Assembly (NCBI GenBank): GCA_937895985.1
Contig: CALBKL010000022.1
Span: 1 to 7,562, forward strand
Direction of reading: 5' to 3'
Length of the DNA: 7,562 nucleotides
DNA from: an uncultured Solobacterium sp.
GTDB lineage: Bacteria > Bacillota_I > Bacilli_A > Erysipelotrichales > Erysipelotrichaceae
A model generated the notes under the pieces. It saw nothing but the letters and a program-made list of their open reading frames with translations, searched no databases and was not told where the DNA came from. Positions 1-6,391 of the stretch are shown piece by piece. The first letter of the stretch is position 1. Every line of letters begins with the position of its first letter. Both the position numbers and the translations under genes were made by a program.

Positions 1-533
1 CATATATCCCATTCACAATTTCCAAGAAGGTTGGTACAGACTTATTCAACAAGTTAAATGCTGACATCGTTGGAGAATTTGGTAAAGCAACAATTACAAC
101 TGCAGTAACAGGAACAGATTTCTTCGGTGCAATCGTTGAAACACAGGCACAGATGAAAACAGACTTTACAGAAGATCCATCAACAGGAAATGGAATGTTC
201 CTTCTTGTAAACCCTAAGAACTACGCTAAGTTACGTAAGGCTTTAGGCGAGAACTTGAAGTATGTTGAATCATTCTCCCGTGTTGGCTACGTAGGAACAG
301 TTGCAGGTGCAAATGTATTCGTATCTAATGCCTGTCCAGATGGAGAAGCATATCTCGCAACAAATGAAGCAGTAACAGTATTCTACAAGGCTATGGATAA
401 GGCTGAATTAGTAGATGAAGGTAATCGTGCTGGCGATGAAGCAAATACACGTAAGAACACACTCTATGGCCGTGCTTACTATGTAGCTGCTTTAACAGAC
501 GCTACAAAGGCTGCAAAACTAACTATTGCCTAA
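1..533 (+). CDS. Phage major capsid protein, C-terminal part (5' end outside window)
   Basis: The reading frame is open from base 3 with no start at the edge, so the gene begins upstream and about 176 C-terminal residues are visible. The ATG at 153 is internal: the frame upstream codes for plausible protein (YIPFTISKKVGTDLFNK and onward). The fragment looks like the peripheral and axial domains of an HK97-fold capsid protein: 'FLLVNPKNYAKLRK', then 'VGTVAGANVFVS', an 'EAVTVFYK' strand, an acidic 'DEGNRAGDEANTRKN' stretch and a closing 'YYVAALTDATKAAKLTIA' strand. In that family this subunit forms the icosahedral shell. The following genes (connector, stopper, gp10-like, terminator, tail tube) are in the order normally found right after a capsid gene, which supports the call. 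The exact capsid subfamily cannot be fixed because the N-arm and E-loop are missing. Confidence 0.8.
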   Translation, partial: YIPFTISKKVGTDLFNKLNADIVGEFGKATITTAVTGTDFFGAIVETQAQMKTDFTEDPSTGNGMFLLVNPKNYAKLRKALGENLKYVESFSRVGYVGTVAGANVFVSNACPDGEAYLATNEAVTVFYKAMDKAELVDEGNRAGDEANTRKNTLYGRAYYVAALTDATKAAKLTIA

Positions 534-559
534 TTAAGGGATAAAGAAAGAAGGTGCTA

Positions 560-895
560 ATGATGACAGAGGAAACACTTAAAGCAATGATTAAAACCAA
601 CATTGAAAGTTCATCGGACATAACGATTTCCGAAGATGTCGTAAACACCTTCTTTCAATTATCTAAAAACGCAATATTGTTACGCAGATATCCATACGCA
701 AAGGACATAAGTGATAAAGAATTACCAAGCATTTACGACAGTTTATGCGTGAGACTTGCGGTATATATGTACAACAAACAAGGTGCTGAAGGCGAGATAT
801 CACATACAGAGAATGGTGTAAGTATCAAGTGGGAAAATGGAGACTTACCAGAAAGTTTAATGTCGGAGATTATTCCGATGTCGGAAGCCTGGTGA
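560..895 (+). CDS. Phage head-tail connector (gp6-like adaptor)
   Basis: A protein of about 111 residues, 26 nt after the capsid gene. A purine-rich ribosome site (AGAAAGAAGG, 545-554) sits 5 nt before ATG 560 and 8 nt before ATG 563, so one of these two is the start; the GTG at 554 overlaps that site and is unlikely. The protein is mostly helical: an N-terminal 'MTEETLKAMIKTNI' helix, a middle 'LLRRYPYAKD' segment, then 'SLCVRLAVYMYNKQGAEGEISHTENG'. The last part, with an acidic 'GDLPESL' near the C-terminus, resembles gp6-like connectors of siphoviruses that bind below the portal. Size and position between capsid and head-closure genes fit. The assignment rests on pattern and synteny, so the family is probable and the detailed role is inferred. 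Confidence 0.72.
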   Translation: MMTEETLKAMIKTNIESSSDITISEDVVNTFFQLSKNAILLRRYPYAKDISDKELPSIYDSLCVRLAVYMYNKQGAEGEISHTENGVSIKWENGDLPESLMSEIIPMSEAW

Positions 896-899
896 TAAC

Positions 900-1271
900 A
901 TGCGTGGACTAAAGAAAAACATGTACACATTCTACAGTGCTAAGTATTTAGGACTGGAGAAACAAGTTGATGAATGGGAGCAACCTACAGGGCGATATAT
1001 TCCTAAGTATGCTTTTCCCGTTAAGCATAGGGGAAATATCAGTCCTAATATCGGTAGTTCTCAATTCTACATGTTTGGAAACCTACTTGAATACAGTAAC
1101 GTTATTTCTCCATTACCAGTCGATACAGACATTGATGAGAACTCTGTTCTATGGATTGGTATTGAACCTAATGCAGAGCATGACAATTACAACTATGTTG
1201 TAAAGCGTATAGCAAAGTCTAAGAATTTCTTGGCTATAGCGATTGGAAAACGTACAAGCGATGAAGATTGA
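900..1271 (+). CDS. Phage head-closure (stopper-like) protein
   Basis: A 123-residue protein starting 4 nt after the connector stop. The ATG at 900 has only a weak ribosome site (GGTGA at 891-895), so translation is probably coupled to the upstream gene; an internal ATG at 921 (MYTFYSAKYLG) is an alternative start. The protein is beta-rich: 'YIPKYAFPVKHRGNISP', 'SQFYMFGNLLEYSNVI', then 'ENSVLWIG' and 'YNYVVKRIAKSKNFLAIAIGK'. The 'FGN...Y' and 'VLWI...YVVKRIAKS' elements are typical of small head-closure proteins that plug the connector channel in Firmicutes siphophages. Position is right for a stopper, between the gp6-like connector and the gp10-like gene. The next gene begins inside its last codons. 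Confidence 0.65.
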   Translation: MRGLKKNMYTFYSAKYLGLEKQVDEWEQPTGRYIPKYAFPVKHRGNISPNIGSSQFYMFGNLLEYSNVISPLPVDTDIDENSVLWIGIEPNAEHDNYNYVVKRIAKSKNFLAIAIGKRTSDED

Positions 1272-1806
1272 TTTATTTAATCTAGCAGATGTAGAGAAAG
1301 CGATAGCAGTTACCGACAACCATAAACAAAACATGAAGAAACGCATGATGAGAATTATGGAGAAGGTAAGGCAAGAAGCAGTCTTTGAAGCGAATAGGCT
1401 TTATCAGAGTGCTAGTTATGCAGGCTTTAAGGATGTAGTGATAAACGCTACACCAGTACACGTAGAAGATGGCAAAATCACCTTCACACTACGTGCTATG
1501 GGTTCTACAACGCTATTCATTGAGTTTGGTACAGGTATATATCCAAGTGCTCCAAGTGAAGCCTATGGACTAATTACAAGTGGCAATGTTGTCATGCATG
1601 GACAGTATGGTAAGAAACAAGGATTGAAACCTAACGGATGGTTTTATAAAGGGGTTGTCGGACAAAACCCACCTTCCGATACAGAAGTATCTGAAAAGAA
1701 GGAAGGCTTGGTACATACATACGGAAACGCAGCTACACCATTCATGTATAGTGCACGAAAAGTAGCAGAAGAAACATTTAACAAGTTGATAAAGGAGTTG
1801 AAGTAA
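1261..1806 (+). CDS. HK97 gp10-like phage protein (head-tail joining)
   Basis: A 181-residue protein from the ATG at 1261, overlapping the previous gene by 11 nt. A longer version from a TTG at 1243 is possible, but the ATG is the better start and gives the usual overlapping arrangement. The N-terminal third is a charged helix (about residues 8-50). The centre has the family signature 'TTLFIEFGTGIYPS' at about residues 84-97, and the end has 'GNAATPFMYSARKVAEETFNKLI', the typical closing helix after 'GN.A..FM..A'. Members of the HK97 gp10-like family are tail-completion or joining proteins encoded just before the tail terminator, exactly as here. The last codon runs into the next start (TAATG). 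Confidence 0.8.
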   Translation: MKIDLFNLADVEKAIAVTDNHKQNMKKRMMRIMEKVRQEAVFEANRLYQSASYAGFKDVVINATPVHVEDGKITFTLRAMGSTTLFIEFGTGIYPSAPSEAYGLITSGNVVMHGQYGKKQGLKPNGWFYKGVVGQNPPSDTEVSEKKEGLVHTYGNAATPFMYSARKVAEETFNKLIKELK

Positions 1807-2213
1807 TGGTTTTTATAGAACGATACATCATATCGGAAATTACAAAACAGTTGGAGAAAGACTTTCCTAACAAAAAAATCATTGTAAGCAATGACAATAT
1901 CAATGCTAAGTCTACGTTTCCGGTTGTAACAGTAGTTCAGTCCGATACATTCCAAGCAAGAAACTTTATTGATTCCAGTGGGAAAGAAACTGTATGCGAT
2001 GTCACCTTCGATATCAACGTTTATTCAAATGATAAGCATGATCCAGTTGAAGAATGCATATTACTTCTACAGAGCATATCGAAGTTGATGATATCTAAGA
2101 ACATGACATGCATTACCACAATCAAGATGGAATCAATGAATAACAACTCTATCCATAGATACGTACAAAAGTACACAGGTAGAGTTGCAGGACAATATTT
2201 ATTTACACGATAA
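1806..2213 (+). CDS. Phage tail terminator / tail completion protein
   Basis: A 135-residue protein whose ATG shares one base with the stop of the gp10-like gene (TAATG). A good ribosome site, AAAGGAG at 1791-1797, lies 8 nt upstream. It has an N-terminal amphipathic helix ('IERYIISEITKQLEKDFP'), then alternating strands ('TFPVVTVVQSD', 'TVCDVTFDINVYSND'), a helix ('VEECILLLQSISKLM') and a final strand pair ('RYVQKYTGRVAGQYLFT'). That alpha/beta layout and length match tail terminators, which cap the tail tube and join it to the head. The place between the gp10-like gene and the tail tube gene supports this. No catalytic motif is present. The function is inferred mainly from fold pattern and synteny. 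Confidence 0.65.
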   Translation: MVFIERYIISEITKQLEKDFPNKKIIVSNDNINAKSTFPVVTVVQSDTFQARNFIDSSGKETVCDVTFDINVYSNDKHDPVEECILLLQSISKLMISKNMTCITTIKMESMNNNSIHRYVQKYTGRVAGQYLFTR

Positions 2214-2214
2214 G

Positions 2215-2222
2215 AAAAGGAG
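2215..2222 (+). promoter_or_regulatory. Ribosome binding site fixing the tail tube start
   Basis: AAAAGGAG ends 7 nt before the ATG at 2230. It shows that the tail tube protein starts at MALQDFK and not at the in-frame TTG at 2185, which would overlap the tail terminator gene by 29 nt. Confidence 0.75.
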
Positions 2223-2229
2223 AACACTA

Positions 2230-2697
2230 ATGGCACTTCAAGATTTCAAAGCATTTCTAACTAAGTACACATTCTTGATGAACTCTGCAACAGGCAAATA
2301 TCAAGATTTAAAGAAACTTATTGACATTATCAGTTATCCAGATATGGGAAGTGATCCAGAAAAAGTAGAAGTAACGACTCTATCACATGGAATCAAGGCT
2401 TATATCGATGGCTTACAGGATGTTAAGTCCTTCTCTTTTGAAGGCTACTACACACCAGAACTTTACACAAAGTTACAGGGTATCGAAATTGCAACAAAGA
2501 CAAAGCACCAGAAGTTTGCATTATTCATCGGTGGCACTGATGGAGATACACCTACAGGTGATTTAGGTTGCATTTACTGGACTGGTGAACTAACAGTTTA
2601 TCTCAAAGGTGCAGGCTCTAATGAAGGTCACAAGTTGGCTATTTCCATTACAGTGGATGACAAACCAGAGTTTTCTGCAACAAAGAAAACCGACTAA
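2230..2697 (+). CDS. Phage major tail (tail tube) protein
   Basis: A 155-residue protein. The start is set by the AAAAGGAG site 7 nt upstream. Visible elements are an N-terminal 'FLTKYTFLMN' strand, 'LIDIISYPDMGSDPEKVEVTTL', 'IKAYIDGLQDVKSFSFEGYY', 'KFALFIGGTDGDTPTGDLGCIYWTGELTVYL' and a lysine-rich C-terminus ending KKTD. The pattern 'I..YPD.G..PE.VE.TTL.......I.G..D...F.F' is common in tail tube proteins of Firmicutes siphophages, which stack as hexamers around the tape measure. Position directly before the frameshifted chaperone pair and tape measure gene is diagnostic. The acid-rich 'GGTDGDTPTGD' loop is the most striking surface feature. The family is confident; the phage species is not identifiable. 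Confidence 0.82.
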   Translation: MALQDFKAFLTKYTFLMNSATGKYQDLKKLIDIISYPDMGSDPEKVEVTTLSHGIKAYIDGLQDVKSFSFEGYYTPELYTKLQGIEIATKTKHQKFALFIGGTDGDTPTGDLGCIYWTGELTVYLKGAGSNEGHKLAISITVDDKPEFSATKKTD

Positions 2698-2745
2698 TTA
2701 AGTACCACAAAATAACTCAATAAAATCAAATAGGAGAAGAAGAAA

Positions 2746-3075
2746 ATGGCAAAGGACATTAAGGTAACATTCGAGGATCAAACATTCACGCTTACATTCA
2801 ACAAGCAATCAGTTAGACAGATGGAAAACGCAGGATTCAATATCAATGATATTGATACAAAGCCTAATACAACTATTGAAATGTTGTTTAGGGGTGCATT
2901 CCTAGCACGCCACGTTGGTATCAAGGAATCACTTGTAAATACTATCTGGAATAACATGACGCAAAAGAAAGAGTTATTGCAAGCGTTAATGGAATTGTAT
3001 CGTGCTCCAAGTGAGGCTCTCTTAGAAGAGCCAAGTGAGAACGATCCAAAAAAATTGACTTGGACTATGGAATAG
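2746..3075 (+). CDS. Tail assembly chaperone, short form (gpG-like)
   Basis: A 109-residue protein with a TAGGAG ribosome site at 2731-2736, 9 nt before ATG. The N-terminus 'KDIKVTFEDQTFTLTFNKQSVRQMENAGF' followed by 'TTIEMLFRGAFLARH' and 'ELLQALMELY' is the usual layout of Gram-positive phage tail chaperones. In lambda the equivalent gpG and its frameshift product gpGT coat and fold the tape measure while tail tube subunits assemble. The reading frame carries an in-frame A_AAA_AAA run seven codons before its stop; most ribosomes read through to the TAG at 3073-3075, giving this form. Synteny between tail tube and tape measure confirms the role. Confidence 0.82.
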   Translation: MAKDIKVTFEDQTFTLTFNKQSVRQMENAGFNINDIDTKPNTTIEMLFRGAFLARHVGIKESLVNTIWNNMTQKKELLQALMELYRAPSEALLEEPSENDPKKLTWTME

Positions 3076-3079
3076 TCCA
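3048..3079 (+). promoter_or_regulatory. Programmed -1 ribosomal frameshift signal (slippery run plus hairpin)
   Basis: The heptamer A_AAA_AAA (3048-3054) is exactly in the X_XXY_YYZ register of the gpG frame (Pro-Lys-Lys-Leu). A 6-nt spacer (3055-3060) is followed by a perfect 8-bp inverted repeat, TGGACTAT (3061-3068) and ATAGTCCA (3072-3079), with loop GGA. Spacer length and stem position fit a stimulatory hairpin. The gpG stop codon TAG (3073-3075) lies in the descending arm of the stem. All of this is read directly; efficiency cannot be judged from sequence. Confidence 0.85.
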
Positions 3080-3371
3080 TTTCAATAACAAGGGAAACTC
3101 TAAGAATCAGTTTACCTATTCCGAACTATTTGAAAGAGAGTGCCCAAGATATATGTCGATGGGTATGACATATAAAGAATATTGGGAAGGTGATAACGAC
3201 CTTCCCATAGAATTCAAATATCCAGAGAAACCGGAACTTCTCAATCTATCTATCAACAAAGAGATTATTGCAGAAGAAGAAAGACTACAGGCAGAGCAGT
3301 ACACAAAGCAGTTGCGAGAGTACATGCAGATGTTGGGTAACAACAGTTTAAAAGCAAAAGAAAAGAAATAG
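3054..3371 (+). CDS. Tail assembly chaperone extension (gpT-like), made by -1 frameshift as gpGT
   Basis: This frame is entered from the gpG frame by a -1 slip on the A run at 3048-3054. The joined product would be 103 residues of gpG followed by 105 residues here, beginning I-D-L-D-Y-G and about 208 residues in total. The frame has no ATG or ribosome site at its beginning; the first start-like codon, TTG at 3060, lies within the frameshift signal, so independent translation is unlikely. The 'CPRYMSMGMTYKEYWEGD' segment, a Cys-Pro followed by 'MTY.EYW.GD', is typical of the T half of such chaperones. The C-terminal half is a charged helix ('EEERLQAEQYTKQLREYMQ') ending in Lys-rich residues. 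It stops 18 nt before the tape measure start. Confidence 0.8.
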   Translation: MDLDYGIVHFNNKGNSKNQFTYSELFERECPRYMSMGMTYKEYWEGDNDLPIEFKYPEKPELLNLSINKEIIAEEERLQAEQYTKQLREYMQMLGNNSLKAKEKK

Positions 3372-3389
3372 AACGGAGATACATTCGAT

Positions 3390-5780
3390 ATGGCTGAATA
3401 TGAAGGACTAGAGTTTACAGTCACAGAAGATATAAGCAAAAGCGTCAAAGATATTAAAAGACTATCGAGTGCATTAAAAGACCTAAAGACTGCATTAGAA
3501 GCAGTAAAAGGAATGGATGTTGGTAAAGAATTGAAGAACCTGGCAGACCAACTATCCGAAATCGAAGGGAAAGATACAAGCACACTAAAAGAACTTGGAG
3601 AAGCCTTACGCAATACAGGTGATGGGGTAAGCAAATTAAATAAAACGATTCAAGCGATGGATGTTAGTAAGTTCAAAGATAACATGCATGGAATCGCAGA
3701 GAGCATAAAAGAACTCGATTTAGACCGCTTATCCAAGTTATCTGAAGCAACACAAGGGCTAAAAGGTTTAGGTGCTCTAAGCAACGCAAAACAGGGCACA
3801 GGTGCTACAAATGCACTTGGCAACAAACAAAATGTTGCAGCTCCACAATTAGATACAAGCAAGCAAGTTTATACAGGAAACGTACTTGAATCGTTCACTC
3901 AATCACTAAAGAATGGTGCAAGTAAAATTCAGAGTATCTACAGTGGAATACTAAGCAATGGTAAGAGTTTTACAGATAAATTCAAAAGGATATTTGATTC
4001 GCTTAAAAGCAATACTGCACTACAAAAATTTGGCGGTTTCATCAAAGGAATTGCAGGAAACTCATTCGGTAAATTTGGTGAAGGTGCATTAGGATTAGGA
4101 AACAAATTAGGTTATCTAGCAAACCAATTCGCTAGAGTTGCGATGTATAGATTCATTCGTACAGTTATCAAAGAGATAACTCAAGCGATGGTTACGGGTG
4201 TAAATAACGTATATGCGTACTCTACTGCAATCGGTGGAAGTTTAGCACCAGCAATGGATAGCATTGCTACATCCGGACTATATGCAAGTAACGCATTAGG
4301 TGCTATGGCAAGTCCTATCTTGGAATCACTTGCACCAGCAATTGATTTCTTAATCGATAAATTTGTAGCACTTATCAACATCATCAACCAGTTCTTTGCA
4401 TTCCTTGGTGGACATGCAACATGGACTAAGGCAATCAAGCAACAGACAAAATTTAATAATGAACTTGGCAAAGGTGGCGGTGCAGCTAGACAAGCCAAGA
4501 AGGAACTGGACTTATACTTGGCGAGTTTCGATGAACTCCACGTCATGAACGACCCTAACAAGCATAATGGTGGCCGTGGTGGTGGCGGCGGTGGTGCACT
4601 TGACCCTTCGAGCATGTTTGAACAAGCAGAGTTCGATGGTCCTATTGCTGACTTTGCAAGTCGTATCAAGTCTTTGTTTGAAAGCAAAGATTGGAAGGGC
4701 TTAGGTACATTCATCGGCGAAAGTGTTAATAAAGGTATCAACGCAATCGACTGGGGGGGAATGGGAAGAACTGTAGGCAAGGGTATTGACGCAGTATTTA
4801 CTGTTTCCTACAACTTCATGAAAACTGTTCGATGGGATACCATCGGTAGCAAAGTCGGTGAGTTCTTAAATGAATCAATGTATCAAATCGACTGGGATCA
4901 AGTTGGAAGAACGATTGCACAGGGTTTCTTGTTAATTCCACAAATGATAATCGGACTTGTTACTACACTTGATTGGAGTGCTATTGTTGCAAATCTTGCT
5001 AGTTCAATAACAGGTTTCTTGAATGAGATCTCAGATGTACTTCATAGTTACGATTGGAGTGCCATTGGCAACCAGTTAGGAACAGAGTTCGGAGAAATGC
5101 TGAAAGAAGTTGAAGTCTATAATCAAGTCCACCGAGCAGCAATTAATCTTCCAAGTGTTCAAACGCCTAGTCAGCTTAAAAAATTCTATGAACCTGTCAT
5201 GGATATGGAAGGCGTAGTAGTGACTGGTCAAAGTCAACTAAAAGAAAGCACTGCTCAATTCAAGCTTCCTGATTTCTCTAAAACTAAGAAAGTTACTGGT
5301 GCTGAAATTGGTAGTGCTACCCATGAACTCATGCAACGAATCAATCTCGCTAAGAAACCTACTTTGGAAACCTTGACAGAAGCTTTGGAGCAAGTTCAGG
5401 CAACTTCAGCTGTTAAAGATAAAGTTAATCTAGGAAAAATCTTGTCTTTCTTTGATACAGCTCTTGGTCAAGAGATTCTTGCAAATCAAGACAAACTTTA
5501 TCGAGAACAACCCTTCTCTATGTTAAAAAGAGATGCTAAGAGTCAGGAAGACTTTGTTGTTCGTGGAATTTTAGATGGTTATCTCCTCTATGAGGACAAG
5601 ATTATTCTCTTTGACTACAAGACAGATCATTATGAATATCCAAGTCAACTGATTGAACGTTATCGTGATCAATTATCTCTATATGCAGAAGCCTTGTCTC
5701 GTTCTTACCAAATAGATCAAGTTGAAAAATATTTAATCTTACTTGGCAAAGATATGGTTGAGGTGGTCGCAGTTAACTAA
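3390..5780 (+). CDS. Chimeric ORF: phage tape measure N-terminal part joined in frame to RexA C-terminus
   Basis: A 796-residue frame starting at ATG 3390, with GGAG (3375-3378) 11 nt upstream. Residues 1 to about 574 are a phage tape measure protein: helical, coiled-coil-like N-terminus (about 10-125), '[25 protein letters not shown]' type Gly-rich helices (about 210-245), a long hydrophobic segment (about 288-341), a Gly run (about 394-402), then a series of 'DW' repeats (434-575). Such proteins set tail length and are ejected with DNA. From about residue 575 ('[20 protein letters not shown]') the protein becomes the C-terminal nuclease part of streptococcal RexA. The switch falls where the next tape measure repeat should begin. 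I do not regard this as a known fusion: tape measure and rexA are unrelated, both halves are truncated, and the joint may be a deletion, a recombination or an assembly error. Confidence 0.8.
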   Translation: MAEYEGLEFTVTEDISKSVKDIKRLSSALKDLKTALEAVKGMDVGKELKNLADQLSEIEGKDTSTLKELGEALRNTGDGVSKLNKTIQAMDVSKFKDNMHGIAESIKELDLDRLSKLSEATQGLKGLGALSNAKQGTGATNALGNKQNVAAPQLDTSKQVYTGNVLESFTQSLKNGASKIQSIYSGILSNGKSFTDKFKRIFDSLKSNTALQKFGGFIKGIAGNSFGKFGEGALGLGNKLGYLANQFARVAMYRFIRTVIKEITQAMVTGVNNVYAYSTAIGGSLAPAMDSIATSGLYASNALGAMASPILESLAPAIDFLIDKFVALINIINQFFAFLGGHATWTKAIKQQTKFNNELGKGGGAARQAKKELDLYLASFDELHVMNDPNKHNGGRGGGGGGALDPSSMFEQAEFDGPIADFASRIKSLFESKDWKGLGTFIGESVNKGINAIDWGGMGRTVGKGIDAVFTVSYNFMKTVRWDTIGSKVGEFLNESMYQIDWDQVGRTIAQGFLLIPQMIIGLVTTLDWSAIVANLASSITGFLNEISDVLHSYDWSAIGNQLGTEFGEMLKEVEVYNQVHRAAINLPSVQTPSQLKKFYEPVMDMEGVVVTGQSQLKESTAQFKLPDFSKTKKVTGAEIGSATHELMQRINLAKKPTLETLTEALEQVQATSAVKDKVNLGKILSFFDTALGQEILANQDKLYREQPFSMLKRDAKSQEDFVVRGILDGYLLYEDKIILFDYKTDHYEYPSQLIERYRDQLSLYAEALSRSYQIDQVEKYLILLGKDMVEVVAVN
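4689..5060 (+). repeat. Tape measure 'DW' protein repeats
   Basis: Degenerate repeats with an Asp-Trp (once Arg-Trp-Asp) core followed by a small/hydrophobic pair and Gly occur at residues 434 (DWKGLG), 454 (DWGGMG), 482 (RWDTIG), 501 (DWDQVG), 528 (DWSAIV) and 555 (DWSAIG). Steps alternate between about 19-20 and 27-28 residues. The units are followed by helices such as '[13 protein letters not shown]' and '[12 protein letters not shown]'. Such tandem units are common in the central and C-terminal regions of tape measure proteins. The next unit would be expected at about residue 575, exactly where RexA sequence begins. Confidence 0.7.
5085..5130 (+). other. Phage/chromosome junction inside the reading frame
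   Basis: Protein reads as tape measure up to '[13 protein letters not shown]' and as RexA from '[14 protein letters not shown]'. The most likely crossover lies near 5109-5117, in the string GTTGAAGTC, where phage repeat logic predicts 'KEV-DW' and RexA supplies 'EVYNQV'. No attachment-site-like repeat, tRNA end, insertion sequence or target duplication is visible around it. The boundary is inferred from protein character and could shift by 10-20 bases. Confidence 0.75.
5112..5780 (+). pseudogene. rexA: ATP-dependent nuclease subunit A (RexA/AddA), C-terminal nuclease domain fragment
   Basis: The last 222 residues of the chimeric frame correspond to the RecB-type nuclease domain of AddA-family proteins, named RexA in streptococci. 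The complete RexAB enzyme unwinds and resects double-strand ends for recombination repair; full-length RexA is about 1,200 residues, so the helicase motor and most of the protein are missing. The nuclease motifs are intact: 'GSATHEL' with His at residue 645 of the frame, 'GILDG' with Asp 729, 'DYKTD' with Asp 742 and Lys 744, and '[10 protein letters not shown]' with Gln 761 and Tyr 765. It ends '[17 protein letters not shown]' with TAA, which looks like the natural RexA end, followed at once by a terminator. No own start or ribosome site is evident. In isolation it is a gene remnant. If the junction is an assembly artefact, it is simply the 3' end of a normal rexA. Confidence 0.85.
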
Positions 5781-5786
5781 TCTTGT

Positions 5787-5817
5787 AAAAACTATTGCCT
5801 TAACGGCAGTAGTTTTT
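5787..5817 (+). terminator. Hairpin terminator after rexA
   Basis: The arms AAAAACTATTGCC (5787-5799) and GGCAGTAGTTTTT (5805-5817) pair over 13 bp with one G-T wobble, around a 5-nt loop TTAAC. The right arm ends in a T run and the left arm begins with an A run, so it could work in both directions. It begins 7 nt after the rexA stop and separates it from the next gene. Confidence 0.85.
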
Positions 5818-5832
5818 ATTTATGTTCAGTTA

Positions 5833-5841
5833 TGGTATACT
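5833..5841 (+). promoter_or_regulatory. Extended -10 promoter of the YkgJ-family gene
   Basis: TG-G-TATACT at 5833-5841 is an extended -10 element of the kind common in streptococci. The -35 position (about 5813-5818, TTTTTA) is poor and overlaps the terminator tail. Transcription would start near 5848. The ATG at 5822 would therefore be upstream of the transcript, which supports translation from ATG 5870, with AAAGGA at 5851-5856 as a somewhat distant ribosome site (13 nt). Confidence 0.7.
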
Positions 5842-5869
5842 AGTTTCAGAAAAGGATGTTAAAGAATCT

Positions 5870-6367
5870 ATGTCAAAAGAAATCGATATCGAATACTATC
5901 ACCAATTAGCTTTACAAAAGCAAAAAGAGCATCGTAAATTTCTTGGAAATCTGAAAAAGAAAGCTCCAAAAAACCTAGATAAGATTGCCCTTGAAATTCA
6001 CCAGGAAGTTTTTGAAGAAATTGATTGTACAGCCTGTGCAAACTGCTGCAAGAGCCTTGGACCAGACTTTAAAGAAGCAGATATCACACGCATTGCCAAG
6101 TACTTTAAAATGAAATTACCAGCCTTCGAAGATGAATTTCTACAGGTAGATGAAGACGGTGATAAGGTCTTTAAGTCAATGCCATGTCCATTTCTCGGTG
6201 GTGACAATCTCTGTTCCATCTATGATGTCCGTCCCAAGGCTTGTAGAGAATTTCCACATACCGACCGTAAAAAGATTTATCAAATTAATAATCTGACTAT
6301 CAAAAATACTTTAACCTGTCCCGCAGCCTATCTCTTCGTCGAGAAATTAAGAGATAAAATAGAATAA
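5870..6367 (+). CDS. YkgJ-family CxxCxxCC metal-binding protein
   Basis: A 165-residue cytosolic protein. I start it at ATG 5870 (MSKEIDIEYYHQ) because an extended -10 promoter lies between this codon and the in-frame ATG at 5822. The N-terminal 45 residues form a charged, Lys-rich helix. The hallmark Cys cluster 'DCTACANCCK' follows (Cys 53, 56, 59, 60), then 'CPFL...LCSIYDVRPKACREFP' (Cys 106, 115, 125) and a last Cys at 150. This Cys pattern, with 'IYD.RP..CR.FP', defines the putative zinc- or iron-chelating YkgJ/UPF0153 family. The eight Cys may hold an Fe-S cluster or zinc; the biochemical role of the family is not established. It is a single-gene unit with its own promoter and terminator, placed right after the rexA end. 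Confidence 0.88.
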   Translation: MSKEIDIEYYHQLALQKQKEHRKFLGNLKKKAPKNLDKIALEIHQEVFEEIDCTACANCCKSLGPDFKEADITRIAKYFKMKLPAFEDEFLQVDEDGDKVFKSMPCPFLGGDNLCSIYDVRPKACREFPHTDRKKIYQINNLTIKNTLTCPAAYLFVEKLRDKIE

Positions 6368-6391
6368 ATAGTTTATTTTATAATAAATTCC

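Noticed and set aside
967..1203. Plus-strand reading frame of 78 codons inside the head-closure gene
   Set aside because: Alternative frame entirely within a convincing gene, no ribosome site, no family-like features.
1644..1955. Minus-strand reading frame of 103 codons
   Set aside because: Antisense to the gp10-like and tail terminator genes; no recognisable motif or ribosome site.
3060..3371. Independent small gene starting at TTG 3060
   Set aside because: No ribosome site, the TTG lies within the frameshift signal, and the frame is the expected T half of the tail chaperone entered by -1 slippage.
3116..3634. Minus-strand reading frame of 172 codons, Ser/Leu-rich
   Set aside because: Shadow of the gpT end and tape measure start; low-complexity Ser/Leu composition and it would cross two real genes on the other strand.
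4181..4780. Minus-strand reading frame of 199 codons
   Set aside because: It is antisense to the tape measure Gly-rich and repeat region, with a Pro run that is only the complement of the Gly codons; no ribosome site, and the plus-strand coding signal is much stronger.
5085..5130. Prophage attachment site at the phage/rexA border
   Set aside because: Integrase-driven ends lie at the edge of a prophage genome beside integrase or lysis genes, not inside the tape measure gene; no core repeat or integrase is visible.
3390..5780. A novel tape measure-nuclease fusion acting as an effector or anti-host weapon
   Set aside because: The nuclease part is the exact natural C-terminus of a housekeeping repair protein, including its terminator and downstream chromosomal genes, while the tape measure part is cut within its repeats. 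A joint or artefact explains this more simply.
6363..6377. AATAAA-TAG-TTTATT inverted repeat after the YkgJ-family gene
   Set aside because: Only 6 A/T pairs, too weak to act as a terminator; the 9-bp hairpin at 6392-6420 with its T run is the better candidate.
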